Notes: generated by a model not told the origin, from the sequence alone. Shown: positions 23,922 through 32,946, numbered from the stretch's first letter. The stretch: 64,000 nucleotides of DNA from Paenibacillus sp. LS1 (GCF_026013365.1 NZ_JAPDOE010000008.1:167555-231554), one strand, 5' to 3'. Made by a program: numbers and translations.

Positions 23922-25601
23922 TTGTTTATCGTAACCGCTGAACAGATGAGAGCTGTGGACGAGCATACTATTCATCAGCTCGGTATTCCGGCAGCAAGTC
24001 TGATGGAGAATGCAGGCCGCGCCATAGCCGAGGAAGTCATCAAGCTGTGCAGGGAAGGGCAGGCAGAAGGCCGGCTTGCGGAATCAGGGCAGCTTGGCTA
24101 TAGCAGCAAGACCGATGCTCGGCGGGCACACACCGGGCCCGGTGATCGGCAAGGTTATGGTGGCGACATCATCGCCGATCCGGCGCTGGTGATGGAGCGC
24201 CCGGGAGATCAGCAGTGGTACATGCTGATCGGCAAGGGCAATAATGGCGGCGATGGGCTGGTGGCCGCGCGCCATTTGCTTGAAGCGGGGCTTGGAGTGA
24301 CACTGGTCTACGCCGATGCTCCTGAGGCACTGCGGGGTGAAGCCGCAGTGCAACGGGATGCCGCTGCGCAGCTCGGCATCCCTGCCCTTGTCCACGGGCG
24401 CGAAGCCGTGGACTTTAGCCGGTGCACAGGCATCGTGGATGCGCTGCTGGGCACCGGCTCACGGGGGGCGCCGCGGGGAGCTTACGCGGCGCTGATTGAG
24501 GCGGCGAACGGCAGCGGCAAGCCGGTCGTGTCCGCGGATGTGCCGAGCGGGCTGGACGCCGACACCGGAGAGGTGTACGAGCCCTGCATTCAAGCCCGGG
24601 TGACTGTATGCCTCGCGCTGCTCAAGCGCGGGCTGGTGCAGTACCCGGGCGCTTCTGCCGCGGGGCGCATTGTGGTGCGCGCCATCGGCATTCCCGCGCG
24701 GCTTGCGCCAGAGCATGGCCCCTCGGTCCGTCTGCTGACGGACGAAGTGCTGCGCGTTGCGCTGCGCGTGGACACAGGCCGTCTCCGGGCACCGGACGGC
24801 CACAAAGGCACCTACGGCCACGTATTGCTGGCCGCAGGAAGTTTGCCGATGAGCGGCGCAGGCCTGCTCTCGGCCAAGGCCGCGCTGCGCGCAGGCTGCG
24901 GGCTCGCCACATGGGCGCTGCCCGCGGCACTGCTGCCGTATGTCATCGGCACCGTGCCCGAGCTCATGCTCGCTGCCGCCGCCGATGGCGACAGTGGCGA
25001 ATGGAACGCGGCTTCCGCGGGCGTCGTGCTGCGTCTCGTGGAGAGCCGCGACGTGCTCGCGACCGGCCCGGGCCTCGGCCGCTTCAAGGGCGACACAGAC
25101 TGGCTACGCCGTCTGTGGCAACAAACGGATCGTCCGCTCGTCATCGACGCGGACGCCCTCAACATGCTGGCAGACGCTGGCCCACATGGGCCTTGCGACT
25201 GGGGCCAGCGCAGTGCGGCGACGATCCTGACGCCGCACCCTGGCGAGATGGGTCGACTGCTGGGCACGTCGACCCAAGAGGTGCAGCGTGACCGCATTGG
25301 ACACGCTGCAAAATACGCCCGCGAGCAGGGCGTGACCCTTGTGCTCAAAGGAGCACGAACGGTCATCGCAACGCCGTCCGGCGAGGCGTACATCAACACC
25401 ACCGGGCACGCCGGCATGGCGACTGGCGGTGCCGGAGACGTATTGACCGGCATCATCGCCGGTCTGCTTGCCCAAGGGCTCAGCGCGGAGCAAGCCGCCG
25501 CGTTCGGCGTATATCTCCACGGACAGGCTGCCGAACGAGCAGCTCTGCTGCGCGGTGATCCATCGTCCCTGCTCGCCGGAGACATCATCGACGCACTGTG
25601 A
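23922..25601 (+). CDS. nnr: Bifunctional NAD(P)H-hydrate epimerase / ADP-dependent dehydratase
   Basis: 559 residues, the metabolite-repair enzyme that restores damaged NAD(P)H hydrates. The N-terminal YjeF epimerase domain starts MFIVTAEQMRAVDEHTIHQL and includes LIGKGNNGGDGLVAARHLLE. The C-terminal ADP/ATP-dependent dehydratase domain (from about residue 290) has GHKGTYGHVLLAAGS, TPHPGEMGRL and NTTGHAGMATGGAGDVLTGI. Between residues about 45 and 100 there is an extra polar segment absent from most homologues. The start is a TTG at 23922 after GGGGAGGG. Base composition rises sharply to very high GC from about 24400 to 25400, unlike the flanks. It appears to be a single-gene unit. Confidence 0.93.
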   Translation: MFIVTAEQMRAVDEHTIHQLGIPAASLMENAGRAIAEEVIKLCREGQAEGRLAESGQLGYSSKTDARRAHTGPGDRQGYGGDIIADPALVMERPGDQQWYMLIGKGNNGGDGLVAARHLLEAGLGVTLVYADAPEALRGEAAVQRDAAAQLGIPALVHGREAVDFSRCTGIVDALLGTGSRGAPRGAYAALIEAANGSGKPVVSADVPSGLDADTGEVYEPCIQARVTVCLALLKRGLVQYPGASAAGRIVVRAIGIPARLAPEHGPSVRLLTDEVLRVALRVDTGRLRAPDGHKGTYGHVLLAAGSLPMSGAGLLSAKAALRAGCGLATWALPAALLPYVIGTVPELMLAAAADGDSGEWNAASAGVVLRLVESRDVLATGPGLGRFKGDTDWLRRLWQQTDRPLVIDADALNMLADAGPHGPCDWGQRSAATILTPHPGEMGRLLGTSTQEVQRDRIGHAAKYAREQGVTLVLKGARTVIATPSGEAYINTTGHAGMATGGAGDVLTGIIAGLLAQGLSAEQAAAFGVYLHGQAAERAALLRGDPSSLLAGDIIDAL

Positions 25602-26070
25602 GGACATGGCAAGTGTTGGACAAGCTCGCGTTTGGGGCTACTGCCTATGACGACTCTTTCCAAACTGGAAGTGATCCAACGAACCAGCACACCAAAAGTA
25701 GATGATTACTCATTGTTCATTTTTCAACGCCTAGTGCTCAATGCTCAGTACTCAATGTTCATTGCTCTAACGAACCTGAGGCACCTTATACCACGGTTTT
25801 ACATGGAGGAGCAAAAGCTAACGAACCTCATCCACGTTATTTCTGTGTGTCTCAGAGAAAACACCTGAAAAACCGGACTAAATTAGGGAATAGAGTGCCT
25901 GAGATTCGTTAGATTTTTTAATCTGCAATTAATCGCCCAATAAGGCTTGCTCGGTTCGTTAGATGTTTGGATCTGAGACGTTAATGTCTTGTTATCAACT
26001 TTCGTGTCTTGTTACCGACTTGCGTGTGTCTTTGGAACAATGGTTAGATGAAACAACGATTAGCTACTGA
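25602..26070. other. Repeat-rich intergenic region
   Basis: No gene supported. Besides the ~50-bp repeat units listed separately, there is a 20-bp tandem repeat near 25986-26032 (TGTCTTGTTATCAACTTTCG followed by TGTCTTGTTACCGACTTGCG) and a short CTCAATG/CTCAGTA reiteration near 25735-25765. Confidence 0.5.
25767..25962. repeat. Dispersed intergenic repeat, copy group B (two forward, two reverse units)
   Basis: Forward units start CTAACGAACCTGAGGCACCT at 25767 and CTAACGAACCTCATCCACGT at 25818. Reverse units end CGTTAG at 25912 and 25962. Spacing within each pair is 50-51 bp, as in groups A and C. The forward and reverse pairs could fold on each other. Confidence 0.7.
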
Positions 26071-26111
26071 AAAGGGGAGCCCTGTCATGATGATGACGGA
26101 GGCTCCCCTTT
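26071..26111 (-). terminator. Strong terminator downstream of the chemoreceptor gene
   Basis: AAAGGGGAGCC (26071-26081) and GGCTCCCCTTT (26101-26111) form a perfect 11-bp stem with inner GTCAT/ATGAC pairing. It lies 130 bp after the minus-strand chemoreceptor stop. Confidence 0.7.
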
Positions 26112-26243
26112 ATTTGCTTGTATGTCCACGCTACCTGATCCTTGCTCACTTATAACCTGCCTATAATCTGCCTGAAATTTGCATCTAATCAACCCTAAAC
26201 TACATCCGACCTACGTCTACTCCGAATTCTCCCGGCATCCTGC

Positions 26244-27896
26244 CTACAGCCGGAAACGCAGCAACTCCTGATGCATCTCTGCACTGATATCACGCAATGA
26301 CTTCACCTTGATACTCGCTTCGGCGAAGGAACGTTGTTGTTCCGACGTGGAGGCGGTAATCTCTTCACTGCTGGCAGCCGACTGCTCGGTGATGGCACTG
26401 ATATTTTCAATGGCCTGTTGCACCTGTGTACTGAGTTCGTTCGAATGCTGCATGTCCTCAGCAAGCTGATGGATGCCGGTACTAATACGCTCTACACTGC
26501 CACGAATGGCAGAGAAGGATTTCCGGGTCTGGCCGGTGGCTTGTTCCTGTTCCCCGAATAGCTGCATGCTCTGCGCTACCGAGTTTTTCACCTTGTCCAT
26601 GGAGGTTGTGATCTCGCCAACAGCCGCGTAGATATGCTTGACCGATTGCGCAGATTGTTCCGCAAGCTTATTCACCTCGCCCGCAACAACAGCGAAGCCG
26701 CGTCCGGCTTCTCCGGCACGAGCAGCCTCAATGGAGGCATTTAACGAGAGCATGGTCGTCTGTTTGGCAATCTCCGATACATAGGCAGTCATCGTGGTGA
26801 TTCGAACCGCGCTGTCTTCCAGTTCCCGCACCGTTTGTTCCACTTCGGACATCGCCAGACGATTCACTTCGGCCAGACGGAGTTGCTCCGCTACAGCCTT
26901 ATTACCTTCTTCAACGGTAGTTAATACTTCACGACCATCGATTACCGATTGGGAAGTGGCCTCCAGATTACTGTTGAAGGTAGACTGCATTTTGTCCACG
27001 ACCATCACCGTTTCACTCAGATCCTCGGCAATCTTTTGACTGCCAATCGATAGTTCCTCCGTAGTACGGGATACCTGTTGCACGATCGCTTGGGCCGTAT
27101 CGTTGCCACGATCAATGTCTTGCGCCATCAGATCGACACGGTGACCGGCTGCACCAATGGATTGAATAATGCCGCGGATATTATGAGTCATGATACCGAA
27201 GGAGCGGCTCAGGTCATCAAGTTCATCTTTGCCCCGAGCTTCCGGTAATTGTCCGGTAAGGTCACCGTCTGCAATTTGTCCTGCTGCGTCTTTGAGCGTA
27301 CGAATACGCTTGGCGATCTGACGTGAAGTATACATATTGAACAGCATCACCGCGACGAGCAATATGATGGCTCCACCGAGAGCGATTTGCCACGTTTGCT
27401 GGATATCACGCTCCAAATCAACGGTATATTGATCATATCGATCCCGAGTTATTTCATCCAACGAATAGATATCATTCTGTATGCCCCGAACCCGGGTGCT
27501 ATACCGTTTCGCTTCCGCCCCGTCCATCTCTGTCATGGCCGCGGTTGCTCCCTGACTCAGAGCAGTGAGTTTCATCTGTATGGACTGAATAAGCTGCAAC
27601 TGCTGATCCGTTTCAAGTAATCCGTCCGTAAGTTCCTGAATCATCGTTTGACCTTCATCCAGCAAGCGGAGCACTGTGTCCTGATTTCCTGCTGTCATGG
27701 AGAACGAATAGACATCCAGCGCCTGCTGGGTCTGAATCTGATTGGCATTTAGTTCGCTTACCTTGAGCATGGCAGGTACCAGATTTTGATTTTTAGCATT
27801 CATGCCGAGCAATTCCATAATGATATAAGCTACCAGCGCAAGGCATAGAAGTAGCGAGATCAGAGCATTAAGTATCAGTTTTCCCTGTAGTTTCAT
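26244..27896 (-). CDS. Methyl-accepting chemotaxis protein
   Basis: 550-residue transmembrane chemoreceptor. TM1 lies at about 7-29, an extracellular four-helix-type sensor at about 30-168 and TM2 at about 170-190. A HAMP domain follows at about 192-245 (IRTLKDAAGQIADGDLTGQL). The long cytoplasmic signalling hairpin has its tip at EIAKQTTMLSLNASIEAARA, followed by GEAGRGFAVVAGEVNKLAEQ, diagnostic of MCPs that bind CheA/CheW. It begins 26 bp after the BMP-type lipoprotein gene, so the two are very likely co-transcribed. The lipoprotein may present its ligand to this receptor; that is inference from context. Confidence 0.95.
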   Translation of the reverse strand: MKLQGKLILNALISLLLCLALVAYIIMELLGMNAKNQNLVPAMLKVSELNANQIQTQQALDVYSFSMTAGNQDTVLRLLDEGQTMIQELTDGLLETDQQLQLIQSIQMKLTALSQGATAAMTEMDGAEAKRYSTRVRGIQNDIYSLDEITRDRYDQYTVDLERDIQQTWQIALGGAIILLVAVMLFNMYTSRQIAKRIRTLKDAAGQIADGDLTGQLPEARGKDELDDLSRSFGIMTHNIRGIIQSIGAAGHRVDLMAQDIDRGNDTAQAIVQQVSRTTEELSIGSQKIAEDLSETVMVVDKMQSTFNSNLEATSQSVIDGREVLTTVEEGNKAVAEQLRLAEVNRLAMSEVEQTVRELEDSAVRITTMTAYVSEIAKQTTMLSLNASIEAARAGEAGRGFAVVAGEVNKLAEQSAQSVKHIYAAVGEITTSMDKVKNSVAQSMQLFGEQEQATGQTRKSFSAIRGSVERISTGIHQLAEDMQHSNELSTQVQQAIENISAITEQSAASSEEITASTSEQQRSFAEASIKVKSLRDISAEMHQELLRFRL

Positions 27897-27922
27897 GTGC
27901 GTACCTCCTCGAATCCGATGGT

Positions 27923-28936
27923 TTATTGATCAAGCGTTATTTTAATTTGACCGGAAGAGATCTGTGTTTTCAGATCTTCGAAGGTTTTCTGTTGTTCATC
28001 ACTGAGCGTGATATTATGTAGTGCGGTCAGGCCCACGGCGTTCTCCGCCAGCCCCTCCACGATTTCCTTTTGAGGGAAGGCATGATTGTTTTGAATAAAC
28101 GAGTTAACGGCATTATAGATGGATACATCCACATTTTTCAGCATGGACGTAAGAATGGCTTTTTCCGCCAAAAAGAATTGATCGGTATCTACGCCAATGG
28201 CATATTTCCCTAATTTCTGAATCTCCGTCAATGCACCCACGCCCGTGAGACCGGCAGCCACATAGATCACGTCAGCACCCTTGTCCTGGATCATCTGTGC
28301 AGCGAGTTGTTCACCCAGATCGGCATTACCGAAGTCGCCTGCGTAGACGACATCTACGGTTGCATCCGGCTTGACAGCCAGCACACCTTGCTTGAAACCC
28401 TGCTCGAAATTACGAAGGACAGGTATCTCCATACCACCCAGGAAGCCGACATGATCCTCCGTTGAAGCCATAGCGGCAATAACGCCTGCCAGATAACTTC
28501 CTTCTTCCGCCCGGAATGAAATGGAGGCAATGTTAGGAAGTTCGGACTGACTGTCAATCATGAGGAACTGCTGGTCGGGATATTTGGCTGCAACCTTCTC
28601 CATATCCGCTTGGACCGTATCGCTCAGGCCGATAATCAGATCGAATTTGGCTTCTGCAAACTCCTCAAAAGCAGCTTCGGCGGTTAAATTGCCGCCCGGT
28701 TCACGATAGTCAAAGACAATGCTTTTCTCGTCTCTGGCCTGAACCAGTCCATTAAAAGCAGCATCATTAAAAGAACGGTCTCCCAAACCCACTTCCGTAA
28801 GCACAATCCCGACCTTTGTTCTTGTGTCTGTTGCCGTTGTTGTATTATTGGCGGAACAAGCCCCCAGGATCAGTACCGTCAGGATCATCATTAATGTGAG
28901 ACCTAGACCTGCGCGTCTGTTCTTGTTTGTTTTCAT
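27923..28936 (-). CDS. BMP family (PnrA-like) ligand-binding lipoprotein
   Basis: 337-residue lipoprotein with lipobox LILGAC (Cys27). The mature part matches the basic membrane protein/PnrA family of nucleoside-binding proteins: VGIVLTEVGLGDRSFNDAAF near the N-terminus, FDLIIGLSDTVQADMEKVA, GSYLAGVIAAMAS, HVGFLGGMEIPVLRNFEQGF and GADVIYVAAGLTGVGAL. Such proteins usually serve ABC nucleoside importers, but no transporter genes are nearby; the next gene is a chemoreceptor. The frame is open to 29020, but the ATG at 28936 gives the signal peptide and has GAGGG upstream. A motility-type promoter lies 110 bp upstream. Confidence 0.9.
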   Translation of the reverse strand: MKTNKNRRAGLGLTLMMILTVLILGACSANNTTTATDTRTKVGIVLTEVGLGDRSFNDAAFNGLVQARDEKSIVFDYREPGGNLTAEAAFEEFAEAKFDLIIGLSDTVQADMEKVAAKYPDQQFLMIDSQSELPNIASISFRAEEGSYLAGVIAAMASTEDHVGFLGGMEIPVLRNFEQGFKQGVLAVKPDATVDVVYAGDFGNADLGEQLAAQMIQDKGADVIYVAAGLTGVGALTEIQKLGKYAIGVDTDQFFLAEKAILTSMLKNVDVSIYNAVNSFIQNNHAFPQKEIVEGLAENAVGLTALHNITLSDEQQKTFEDLKTQISSGQIKITLDQ

Positions 28937-29045
28937 GTGTGGTACCCTCATTTCTGTAGTCGCATTTTCTGATTTGAATTGTTCTTCAGCTCTTGGGAAA
29001 TACGCATATATGGATGACATGTGTGGTGAGGATTTCCCTTTATCT

Positions 29046-29073
29046 ATATCGGACAGAAAGGTACTGTGTTTTA
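29046..29073 (-). promoter_or_regulatory. Sigma-D (motility) type promoter
   Basis: On the minus strand TAAA (29070-29073), 16 bp, then TCCGATAT (29046-29053), close to the flagellar/chemotaxis consensus TAAA-N15-GCCGATAA. It would drive the lipoprotein-chemoreceptor pair with the motility regulon. Confidence 0.6.
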
Positions 29074-29198
29074 TGGTATGTAGTGAAAATTTACGAAAAT
29101 CTAAATATGTTTCATGATTTATACATTAGTTTTACATTTCTCTGGTTAAAAGGGTGCTTTAATAACTACAGTATGTTGTTTGCTGACGTTAAAAGCCG

Positions 29199-29245
29199 AA
29201 AAAAAGACACAACAGCGATGACATGAATCATCGCTGTTGTGTCTT
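29199..29245 (-). terminator. Terminator of the gamma-glutamyltransferase gene
   Basis: AAGACACAACAGCGATGA (29204-29221), loop CATGAA, and its exact reverse complement (29228-29245). Read on the minus strand, it ends in a seven-T run, 70 bp after the stop codon. Confidence 0.88.
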
Positions 29246-29313
29246 AGAATAGCATCATCCTATGGATCATAGGGCATCGCCGGACGAATATCCCTATAAA
29301 AATTACGTAGGTT

Positions 29314-30924
29314 TTACCAAGCCGCAATCGAGCCATCTGCTCGGGTTTCCGTTCCCCCGCATAATACGCCATTGTCCGGGTTACGCCAGATGATCTGACC
29401 GCGTCCAAACTGGGATGGATCGAGCGCCACCTGAATATCATGTCCCTTACGGGCGAGAGCCTGTGCAATGTGCTGTGGGAAACCGGGTTCCACGAGAATC
29501 GTTTTGCCCTTCGCCCACTGCCAGCGTGGAGAATCCAGTGCGGCCTGAGGATTCAGGTGATAATCGATCGTATTCATGACCACCTGCACATGACCCTGCG
29601 GCTGCATGAAACCGCCCATGACACCGAATGGCCCAACCGCTTCGTTGCCGCGGGTGAGGAACCCCGGAATGATGGTGTGATACGTTCGTTTGCCCGGCTC
29701 CAGGGCGTTTGCATGATTCGGGTCCAGTGAGAAATTATGTCCGCGATTCTGCAAGGCAATGCCTGTCCCCGGAACGACGAGTCCAGAGCCGAAGCCCATG
29801 TAGTTACTCTGGATAAAGGAAACCATGTTGCCTTCACCATCCGCCGTAGCCAGATAGACCGTTCCACTTGCTCGTGGATCGCCTGCCTCAGGTGCACGTG
29901 CGGTGTCACCAATGAGTTTGCGCCGTTCTTCAGCATATGCCTCGGACAGCAGTTCCTCCACCGTCACGCCCATGTTACGTTCTTCGGTAATATATTTCTC
30001 CCCATCGGCAAATGCCAGCTTCATGGCTTCAAGTTGCTGATGATATGCCAGAACGGATTCTTTCTCGTCAAACTCGTAACCTTTCAACAGATTAAGCGCC
30101 GCGAGAGCAATCAGCCCTTGTCCATTCGGTGGGATTTCCCACACATCGTATCCGCGATAGGAGACAGAGATGGGATCAACCCACTCGGGCTGGAATGCTG
30201 CCAAATCTTCGCGAGTCAGATAACCACCGTGTTCTGCCATAAAGGAATGAATGCGTTCCGCCAGTTCCCCTTCGTAAAAGTCTCGCGCTTCGCTCTCGCC
30301 AATCTGGCGCAAAGTCGCCGCATGATCCGGCGAGCGCCACATCTCTCCAGCTGCGGGAACACGCCCGCCGGGAGCAAATGTCTCAAACCACGCACGTCCT
30401 GCCTCCGCATCACCCTGGCGTGCATAGATCTCGGCTGCCCTTGCCCAGTGGCGGGTCAGCCCAGGCGCAAGCGGGTAACCTTCCTCCGCATAGCGTATGG
30501 CCGGTTCCAGCGCTTCCGCCAGCGTGAGCCGCCCGAAACGGCGGCTCAGCTCAGCCCATCCCGCCGGTGCGCCAGGCACCGTCACCGGAACAACCCCAAG
30601 CTTCGGCATCTCCGTATGGCCTGCCGCTTGAAGCGCCTCAATGGATATGCCCTGAGGCGCAGGGCCGCTGGCATTCAGGCCATGCAGTTTGCCCTCGGTC
30701 CAGACGAGGGCAAAAGCATCGCCTCCAATGCCATTGGACGTAGGCTCCAGCACGGTGAGTGCTGCCGCAGTTGCAATCGCGGCATCAATGGCGTTGCCGC
30801 CTTTTTTCAAAACATCCAGGCCAGCTTGTGCAGCCAGTGGCTGTGACGTCGCCACCATGCCTTGCTTGGCATACACAGGCACGCGGTAAGAGGGGTACGG
30901 TTGGTAGAGTGGATCGAAGTTCAT
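29314..30924 (-). CDS. Gamma-glutamyltransferase family protein (YwrD-like)
   Basis: 536-residue N-terminal-nucleophile hydrolase that cleaves gamma-glutamyl bonds (glutathione and similar compounds) or transfers the gamma-glutamyl group. Signatures are MVATSQPLAAQAGLDVLKKG, GGNAIDAAIATAAALTVLEP and TSNGIGGDAFALVW. ASGTVYLATADGEGNMVSFI holds the self-processing Thr near residue 352, and QNRGHNFSLDPNHANALEPG, then GVMGGFMQPQGHVQV, complete the set. No signal peptide is present, which fits the cytoplasmic YwrD branch rather than secreted Ggt. The frame is open to 31044; the ATG at 30924 follows AAGGAG with a 12-base gap. The upstream neighbour is an SDR gene in the same orientation. Confidence 0.92.
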   Translation of the reverse strand: MNFDPLYQPYPSYRVPVYAKQGMVATSQPLAAQAGLDVLKKGGNAIDAAIATAAALTVLEPTSNGIGGDAFALVWTEGKLHGLNASGPAPQGISIEALQAAGHTEMPKLGVVPVTVPGAPAGWAELSRRFGRLTLAEALEPAIRYAEEGYPLAPGLTRHWARAAEIYARQGDAEAGRAWFETFAPGGRVPAAGEMWRSPDHAATLRQIGESEARDFYEGELAERIHSFMAEHGGYLTREDLAAFQPEWVDPISVSYRGYDVWEIPPNGQGLIALAALNLLKGYEFDEKESVLAYHQQLEAMKLAFADGEKYITEERNMGVTVEELLSEAYAEERRKLIGDTARAPEAGDPRASGTVYLATADGEGNMVSFIQSNYMGFGSGLVVPGTGIALQNRGHNFSLDPNHANALEPGKRTYHTIIPGFLTRGNEAVGPFGVMGGFMQPQGHVQVVMNTIDYHLNPQAALDSPRWQWAKGKTILVEPGFPQHIAQALARKGHDIQVALDPSQFGRGQIIWRNPDNGVLCGGTETRADGSIAAW

Positions 30925-31048
30925 CAGGTTGTTCAGCTCCTTGTCACAAGATGTCAGGTTCCGGTATAACCGGATCATACTCCTAACCCTCTTCGCAACC
31001 GGACAACCGATATCCTGCCACACCTGCCAAATCCAACCTGACACGAGC

Positions 31049-31948
31049 CTAAGTCGTTACCATATCGCCGCCATTTACATGAATGCATTCACCTGTGACG
31101 TAGGATGAATCGCGGGAGGCGAGATAGACGTAAGCTGCAGCCAGTTCGTAAGGCTGACCAGCTCGACCCATGGGCGTATCTGTTCCAAATACCTGTACAT
31201 CCTCCGCAGAGAAGCTGGCAGGAATGAGTGGTGTCCAGATGGGGCCAGGAGCAACGGAATTCACGCGGATTCCCTGTGCAGCAAGCGATTGGGAGAGAAC
31301 ACGAGTCAACGACACGACAGCTCCTTTGGTGGAGGAATAGTCGATTAACTGGATGTTACCTTTATACGCTGTAATAGAAGCTGTATTGATGATGGAGGCA
31401 CCTTTGCACAGATGCGGCAGCGCGGCCTGGATCAGAAAGAAATAGGCGAACACGTTCGTCTGGAAGGTGTGATACAGCTGCTCTTCCGTAATATCAACAA
31501 TGCTTGGCTGCACATACTGTACGCCATGGTTGTTAACCAGAATATCGATCTTCCCATAGGTTTCCATCGTTGTTCGAATGACAGCCTCACAGTTTTTCTT
31601 TAGGCGGAGATCAATCTCGATCAACAGACAGCGCTGTCCCAGTTCCTCAATCCGCTCGCGAGTCCTTTCGGCATCTGTCCGTTCATATAGATAAGCAATG
31701 ACGATATCCGCACCTTCCTTGGCAAAAGCGATGGCGGTCGCCCGGCCGATTCCACTGTCACCACCCGTAATAATGGCAACTTTGTCTTGGAGTTTGCAGC
31801 TGCCGATATAAGCAGGATCTTCGCTAATTGGTTCAGGCACCATCAGGGTTTCCAGACCGGGTTGCTGGTCCTGATGCTGGGGTGGGAATGCGAGCTTTTG
31901 CTCCTTGCACACCGTTTTCTCGCCATAAAAAGGATAGACAGGGTTCAT
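31049..31948 (-). CDS. SDR family oxidoreductase (general-stress YdaD/YhdF type)
   Basis: 299-residue short-chain dehydrogenase. After a 50-residue N-terminal extension typical of the YdaD/YhdF group (PEPISEDPAYIGSCKLQDKV) come the cofactor motif ITGGDSGIGRATAIAFAKEG, the NNHG motif and a catalytic Ser (TASITAY). The Tyr-x3-Lys pair is in IDYSSTKGA, followed by RVNSVAPGPIWTPL. Probably NAD(P)-dependent; the substrate is unknown. The start at 31948 follows GAGGAGGATG. The spacing of 124 bp to the gamma-glutamyltransferase gene allows one transcript. Confidence 0.92.
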   Translation of the reverse strand: MNPVYPFYGEKTVCKEQKLAFPPQHQDQQPGLETLMVPEPISEDPAYIGSCKLQDKVAIITGGDSGIGRATAIAFAKEGADIVIAYLYERTDAERTRERIEELGQRCLLIEIDLRLKKNCEAVIRTTMETYGKIDILVNNHGVQYVQPSIVDITEEQLYHTFQTNVFAYFFLIQAALPHLCKGASIINTASITAYKGNIQLIDYSSTKGAVVSLTRVLSQSLAAQGIRVNSVAPGPIWTPLIPASFSAEDVQVFGTDTPMGRAGQPYELAAAYVYLASRDSSYVTGECIHVNGGDMVTT

Positions 31949-32103
31949 GTGCTAAACATCCTCCTCAAACGTTCATTGATACGGATAAACTATGCATTCG
32001 CCCAGAAGAAGGTGCGAGGGGAGGCAGCAGAGCTGTTGTTTTTTGCACAAAATATACCATAATAAGGATAGGTCCTTAAATCGATGGAGGTGTCAGGAGC
32101 CAC

Positions 32104-32523
32104 ATGAATATTCAAGGAATCAATCATTTGTGCTTTTCCGTATCCAATCTGGAGCGGGCCATTACCTTTTATGAGCAGGCTCTCGGTGCCCAGATTCAGG
32201 TGAAAGGACGCAAACTGGCGTATTTTGAGCTTGCCGGTCTGTGGATCGCCCTGAATCAGGAGGATGTTATTCGCAACTATACGGAACGAACCTATACCCA
32301 TATTGCATTTACCGTTACAGAAGAGGAGTTTGATGCATCTGTGCAGCAGCTGCGAGCAGCCGGAGCGGACATTCTTCCCGGAAGACCCAGAGATCCACGG
32401 GATGCATTATCTGTTTATTTTACTGATCCGGATGGTCATCTGTTTGAACTGCATACAGGTACGATGAAGCAGAGGCTGGATTTTTATCGCGAAGACAAGG
32501 CTCATATGACCTTTTATCCGTGA
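32104..32523 (+). CDS. fosB: FosB metallothiol transferase (fosfomycin resistance)
   Basis: 139-residue vicinal oxygen chelate enzyme that opens the epoxide of fosfomycin with bacillithiol or cysteine. It aligns over its whole length with Bacillus FosB as remembered: INHLCFSVSNLERAITFYEQ at the start, GLWIALNQE, YTHIAFTV, ILPGRPRD, YFTDPDGHLFELHTGT and the end RLDFYREDKAHMTFYP. Metal ligands His8, His66 and Glu115 are all present. The ATG follows TCAGGAG. It is probably an intrinsic chromosomal gene, as in many bacilli, rather than a mobile one; no mobile element is adjacent. Confidence 0.95.
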   Translation: MNIQGINHLCFSVSNLERAITFYEQALGAQIQVKGRKLAYFELAGLWIALNQEDVIRNYTERTYTHIAFTVTEEEFDASVQQLRAAGADILPGRPRDPRDALSVYFTDPDGHLFELHTGTMKQRLDFYREDKAHMTFYP

Positions 32524-32600
32524 AATGGTTGTGCAAGTGGAGGTAAATGGGGATTAACGTGTTTAAAGTCATTGCGATTATCCGTAAAATACGTCTTAGG

Positions 32601-32628
32601 TTGCCAGGAATCGACGGTGGATTATGCT
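32601..32628 (+). promoter_or_regulatory. Possible promoter for the small exported peptide gene
   Basis: TTGCCA (32601-32606), a 16-bp spacer and TATGCT (32623-32628), about 30 bp before the start codon. Confidence 0.45.
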
Positions 32629-32658
32629 ACCCAATTATAAACATGAGGAGAGATGAGC

Positions 32659-32862
32659 ATGGAGAGTAAAGGAACCAAATTCGTTACAACCGCAAGTGAA
32701 CTCTGCATGGTTACCATCATGCTTCTACCTTTTATTGCAGGACAGCTTCATGTTTCGGGGGCACATGCAGGATCGGCCAAAGCTATTGGCCAGCAGGGAC
32801 AAGAATATGCCATTTCGACGGAAACGCTGCTGGATCTGAATGATCCTGTACCTGTTCGATGA
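32659..32862 (+). CDS. Small exported peptide, possible signal precursor
   Basis: 67 residues, not a recognised family. The N-terminal hydrophobic stretch (about 10-32, containing MVTIMLLPFIAGQ) ends in an AxA-type cleavage site (SGAHAG). This would release a polar peptide of about 30 residues ending LLDLNDPVPVR. An ATG at 32653 exists, but 32659 has better spacing to GAGGAG. It has its own promoter and hairpin and converges on the XRE-TPR regulator gene, ending 128 bp from its stop. Regulators of that type often bind processed exported peptides, so a signalling role is possible but unproven. Confidence 0.6.
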   Translation: MESKGTKFVTTASELCMVTIMLLPFIAGQLHVSGAHAGSAKAIGQQGQEYAISTETLLDLNDPVPVR

Positions 32863-32911
32863 GCAGTTTAAGATGATCCTATGTCCTGTCACCAGGGATT
32901 CCGGGAATTAA

Positions 32912-32946
32912 GGCCTCTGTTACAGAGACCCCAAACTCCATTTTTT
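32912..32946 (+). terminator. Terminator after the small exported peptide gene
   Basis: GGCCTCTG, TTA, CAGAGACC with one mismatch, then a T-run from 32941. A moderate terminator. Confidence 0.5.

Noticed and set aside
24608..25690. Several long open frames on both strands within nnr
   Set aside because: High GC content removes stop codons by chance; the products are Arg/Ala/Pro-rich and unlike any protein, whereas the nnr frame has conserved motifs.
29737..30846. 369-codon plus-strand frame opposite the gamma-glutamyltransferase gene
   Set aside because: Antisense shadow; the opposite strand carries all gamma-glutamyltransferase motifs.
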